DNA of 64,000 nucleotides from Magallana angulata (lineage: Eukaryota > Mollusca > Bivalvia > Ostreida > Ostreidae). Where the stretch lies: positions 44,044,950 through 44,108,949 of the forward strand of contig NC_069112.1 in the NCBI RefSeq assembly GCF_025612915.1. Direction: 5' to 3'. Shown here piece after piece: positions 60,820 to 64,000 of the stretch (position 1 is the stretch's first letter; each line of letters begins with the position of its first letter). The notes under the pieces are model-generated. The model was given only the letters and a program-made list of their open reading frames with translations, ran no database searches and was not told where the DNA came from. The position numbers and the translations under genes are program-made.

Positions 60820-63300
60820 TCACTATTATCATGCATAAACAATTGATATGTAAATGATTCAATGTATTATTTCTGCAGCAATTTAATGTTTTAATACTCA
60901 AATACTTTGTATATATAATTGTAATAACTGTAATGTCAGAAAAAATGCATGTTAATACATATCCTGTTACTCCTGTAATTAATTTTCATAAGCTAATCAA
61001 CCATGATCTACTGGCATTTAATTTATTCATCTTTCCTGGCAAATATTATTTATATCAATTTAATACACATCATTGTTTTTTTTTATTTCTGGGTTATGGA
61101 TAATATAATAATTAAGAACTCAGCATATGTGTTGTTTTATCTATCGACACCGACTGACTTGATCATGCATTAAGCTAATAAAAAATAACCTTCTATAAGC
61201 TATAAGCTTCATAAAAAATAGACAAATTAAATTAAGAAAATATTGATGTTAAAATACTTACACTTTTCATGTGGATTGTAGCTAGAATACTGATGTTCGC
61301 TGCAAATGTTGTTGTCAAAAACTCCCGAGTAAATTCGAGTCGATAATGTTTTTACAGGAAGCGGTGTCGATTTAGTTCGTTGCTGTGCACATATGGTCCA
61401 TGTGTATCAATAAAGAGCATCCAGAAGGATAGTTTGAATAATTTAATTGAGTTTAAAAACTGATTATACAATTAATCCTTTCTAATCATACATTCTGAAT
61501 AAAAAAAAATTGTATTGTCATAATTGAGATCATAAATGCTTTTTAGTGCATCAGCCATGGTTATGTACCCTGTAAATTAAGACCCTCGATATAACATGTT
61601 AACCATATTGTTATTTGTAATTTTACCGCAGCATATTGCAATAAACAAAATTATTAACACAGTTATTTATTTTGATTTCCCTGCACACATATTTTTCAAT
61701 CATTTGCTGAATAATGCACATTCATGTACACAGCACTGTGCATCGTGATCATTTTCATGCAAATAAGCCGACTTGACAATTTATAACACCATATTTAACG
61801 ACGTTCTACAAGAAAACTATGAGAGATATTAAAAAAAGAAAAACATTTCCAAGAAGCACATATTCTAGAGAGTATATGATGGTAAAATTTTCAATATTTG
61901 AAACTAGGCCATTTTTCATGGTGTGTGGGTCGAGTTCTTTTATTTGATTTCCCATTGGCACTTATATTTGTCATTCCGTTATTAAATACGAACTAGTCAT
62001 ATTACATCATTCACTGATTTTCCGACTACCTCTGCCATCAATTCATCTACAAATTGATTTGCTGCTATTAATTGTTAGGGACTATTCGATTTTTATGCCA
62101 ATTTTCTTTTTAAAAAGTCAAAGAGAAAGTAAAAAAGCAAAGTGTCTCAATCCCAAACAACGCCCGTATATATAGTCAGTAAATGTACATGTATGATGTG
62201 AGAGTTGATATCATGATGTACAATGTAAATAGTGAAAAAAAAGATAAATAAATGTTAAATAACTGTTGTGCATTTAATGTAGCTGCTTCGAATTAGAGGT
62301 TCTGCTTTGAAGATTTATTCTCGGTTTTGAATACATTTCAAACAAACTAACCTTTTCACATTTTTTTTCTAATTAGTTTATTTTACCAACAATGAAACAC
62401 ACATTCCAAAGTAGATTTGCACTAACTTTCAAATACTAGTAATTGAGTACATGTCCTTTGGTAAATGTGAATTAAGAAATACATAAATGTAATGATGTTA
62501 AGCACATTTTAGTTAATACTCGTCTAAAAAAAGAAAACAACAACCTTATCAGTGAAAGAATTATGTCTGCTTTAAAAATCAAAACAAACATACGCAGAAT
62601 TAAATTGTTAGAATGTGATAAAAATTGTTAAAAAGAACAACTTATTTCTTTTTTTTATTTCAGCAGCTTTATAAGGGCAAAGAACATAAATGTTCAGTGT
62701 TAAAATATTCATAAGACATTTACACCAATGCCATACATGTAATGCGCCAGATGAAATGAACCTTATAAAGTAATCCTTCTTCATCGGGAGCACACAATGC
62801 ATTGTTTGTCATTTACCACCCACTTAATAATGCAAAGCGTTACAGTACATGTATATACTACAGGTTAAGGGATGCTAAATCTAATTAAAGCATCTGTGGT
62901 TTATAAACATTATGTTAAGCGCCTTGCCACCATCAGATCTTAAAGGGCTTTTAACCTTTGTATTTTATTTTCATGTCAGTGTAATGAAAATGGCCGTTTT
63001 CTCCTCTTGAATCCACTCGGTTTTATAATTACGACCTACATATGTAAGAATAAGGCAGAACAAATATCATTGACTTAGATAAACGTCTTAGTCCTATATG
63101 TGCATTATAACCCAGAGCAGGCTCGCATGGTATGTGTGTAACTATACATTAAGTATTCATGCATGTATGTACATTGATTATCCTTCGTTATTTCGTTAAC
63201 CCCTTTTTATGACAACTTCGACTTTTATGTGTAAAGTATGAAATAATTACATGCTTTGGGTTTTTTCCAGCTTATAAACGAGGGGTACAATCTCATATAT
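60820..63300. other. Intergenic stretch, no gene seen
   Basis: AT-rich sequence without recognisable exons, long repeats or RNA genes. Promoter elements of the small gene at 63308 presumably lie at its right end; a splice-like TTTTTTCCAG at 63261-63270 suggests an upstream noncoding exon. Confidence 0.45.
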
Positions 63301-63307
63301 CCTAATT

Positions 63308-63876
63308 ATGATTTATGTCATACTTTTTATCATCACACTTATTGGTGACAATCTTGGTCAAGTCATTTACGAGAGCATGGCGGAGGACAAATCTATTGAT
63401 GCAATGCAAATCTGTTACAAGGAATTTTATAGTAAGTAAGTAAGTAAATTTAGTAATAAAACACATATCATGGCACGAACAAGGCTCAGCTTATCCTATA
63501 ATGAATTGAAAAATATACGTTTACACAATCCGGTTGAAAGTGAGATACGTGTATAAAAATCGTTTGTTTTATTTACAGAAAGAGAACTGTTTCTTGAAAA
63601 CCAAGTTAATAAATTAACAAAGGAAGTGAAGTCGATAAAAGGTATATAATTTTAACTATGATTTACTTGTTTCGATGTTTGAATTCATTTTAAATACCTG
63701 ATTAGAATAGTAATTTATTTGACATTACCTTCATTACAATTGTAGACATCAATATTATGTTCTGTTTTTTTTTATCAGATATAACAAGTTCTAAATGGCA
63801 TTATTTGCAGCTATGTCAATTCTACCAGGATTCCATTAAGCTTGAATATCATAAATACACGTTTAAGGTTGCATGA
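63308..63876 (+). CDS. Small secreted coiled-coil protein (94 residues)
   Basis: Three exons, 63308-63431, 63579-63641 and 63779-63876, have canonical borders (A/GTAAGT, TTTACAG, G/GTATAT, TTATCAG) and join in phase 1 twice, ending at TGA. The protein starts with a signal peptide (MIYVILFIITLIGDNLG), then a short acidic segment with one Cys (MQICYKEFY), a heptad-like helix on exon 2 (LENQVNKLTKEVKSI) and a Tyr-rich tail. The layout resembles the N-terminal leader and coiled coil of bivalve C1q- or fibrinogen-type secreted proteins. It may be a complete small protein, or the 5' part of a longer gene with an alternative splice past exon 2. No effector domain is visible before the window ends. 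Confidence 0.6.
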
Positions 63877-64000
63877 ATTATAACATTCTTATCAAAATTC
63901 ACTCCATCATTTCTGAAACGCCTTTCAAGTCTGACGATTTGGTTTGGTGGCTGTAGTTATTTTTTAGATTTGACCTCCTTTAGAAGGAGCGTTCTGTATA

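Overview
This window looks like nuclear DNA of a bivalve mollusc, probably oyster-like. It is AT-rich and gene-poor, with short exons and long introns. It has many poly-C/poly-G tracts and dispersed repeats of types that I remember from bivalve genomes. The proteins that can be read are typical of expanded bivalve families: PAN/apple, sushi, EGF, F-type lectin and fibrinogen-like domains. No prokaryotic gene organisation is present. Species cannot be fixed from this sequence alone.

Layout. 1-5.8 kb: the 5' part of a minus-strand secreted gene (PAN exon plus a small Cys-rich exon) that runs off the left edge, mixed with a mariner-type element and MITEs. 5.8-13.3 kb: intergenic, repeat-rich. 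13.3-24.5 kb: a complete minus-strand six-exon gene for a 385-residue secreted protein (PAN, Cys-rich linker, sushi, calcium-binding EGF, F-type lectin). All its exon phases agree; its introns hold a retroelement relic, Helitron-like, foldback and hAT-like elements. 24.5-32 kb: sparse, with fragments of PHD-like and RPA-like OB-fold coding sequence. 32.3-35.5 kb: a broken BEL/Pao LTR-retrotransposon fossil. 36.0-37.3 kb: a minus-strand SAP-SWIM-YqaJ nuclease gene or relic with two perfect CRE palindromes upstream. 38.2-40.4 kb: a composite repeat with a cluster of hairpins and a minisatellite. 41.6-47.4 kb: a minus-strand fibrinogen-related gene. 48.2-49.2 kb: a possible short spliced transcript. 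54.8-60.6 kb: a plus-strand DDE transposase-SWIM gene whose second intron contains a 3.3-kb Helitron-like element with a higher-order tandem array. 63.3-63.9 kb: a small complete three-exon gene for a secreted coiled-coil protein.

How it fits together. The two PAN-exon genes are tandem paralogues in the same orientation with the same intron phases. Both carry a copy of one dispersed repeat downstream of exon 2, which suggests segmental duplication. The lectin and fibrinogen-related genes belong to classes usually linked to innate recognition. The DDE-SWIM gene and the SAP-SWIM-YqaJ gene recall the transposase plus YqaJ-nuclease pairing known from ISL2EU-type DNA transposons, but they lie 17 kb apart on opposite strands. 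Whether they belong to one element system is inference. Exon models come from reading splice signals and frame by eye, without database searches.
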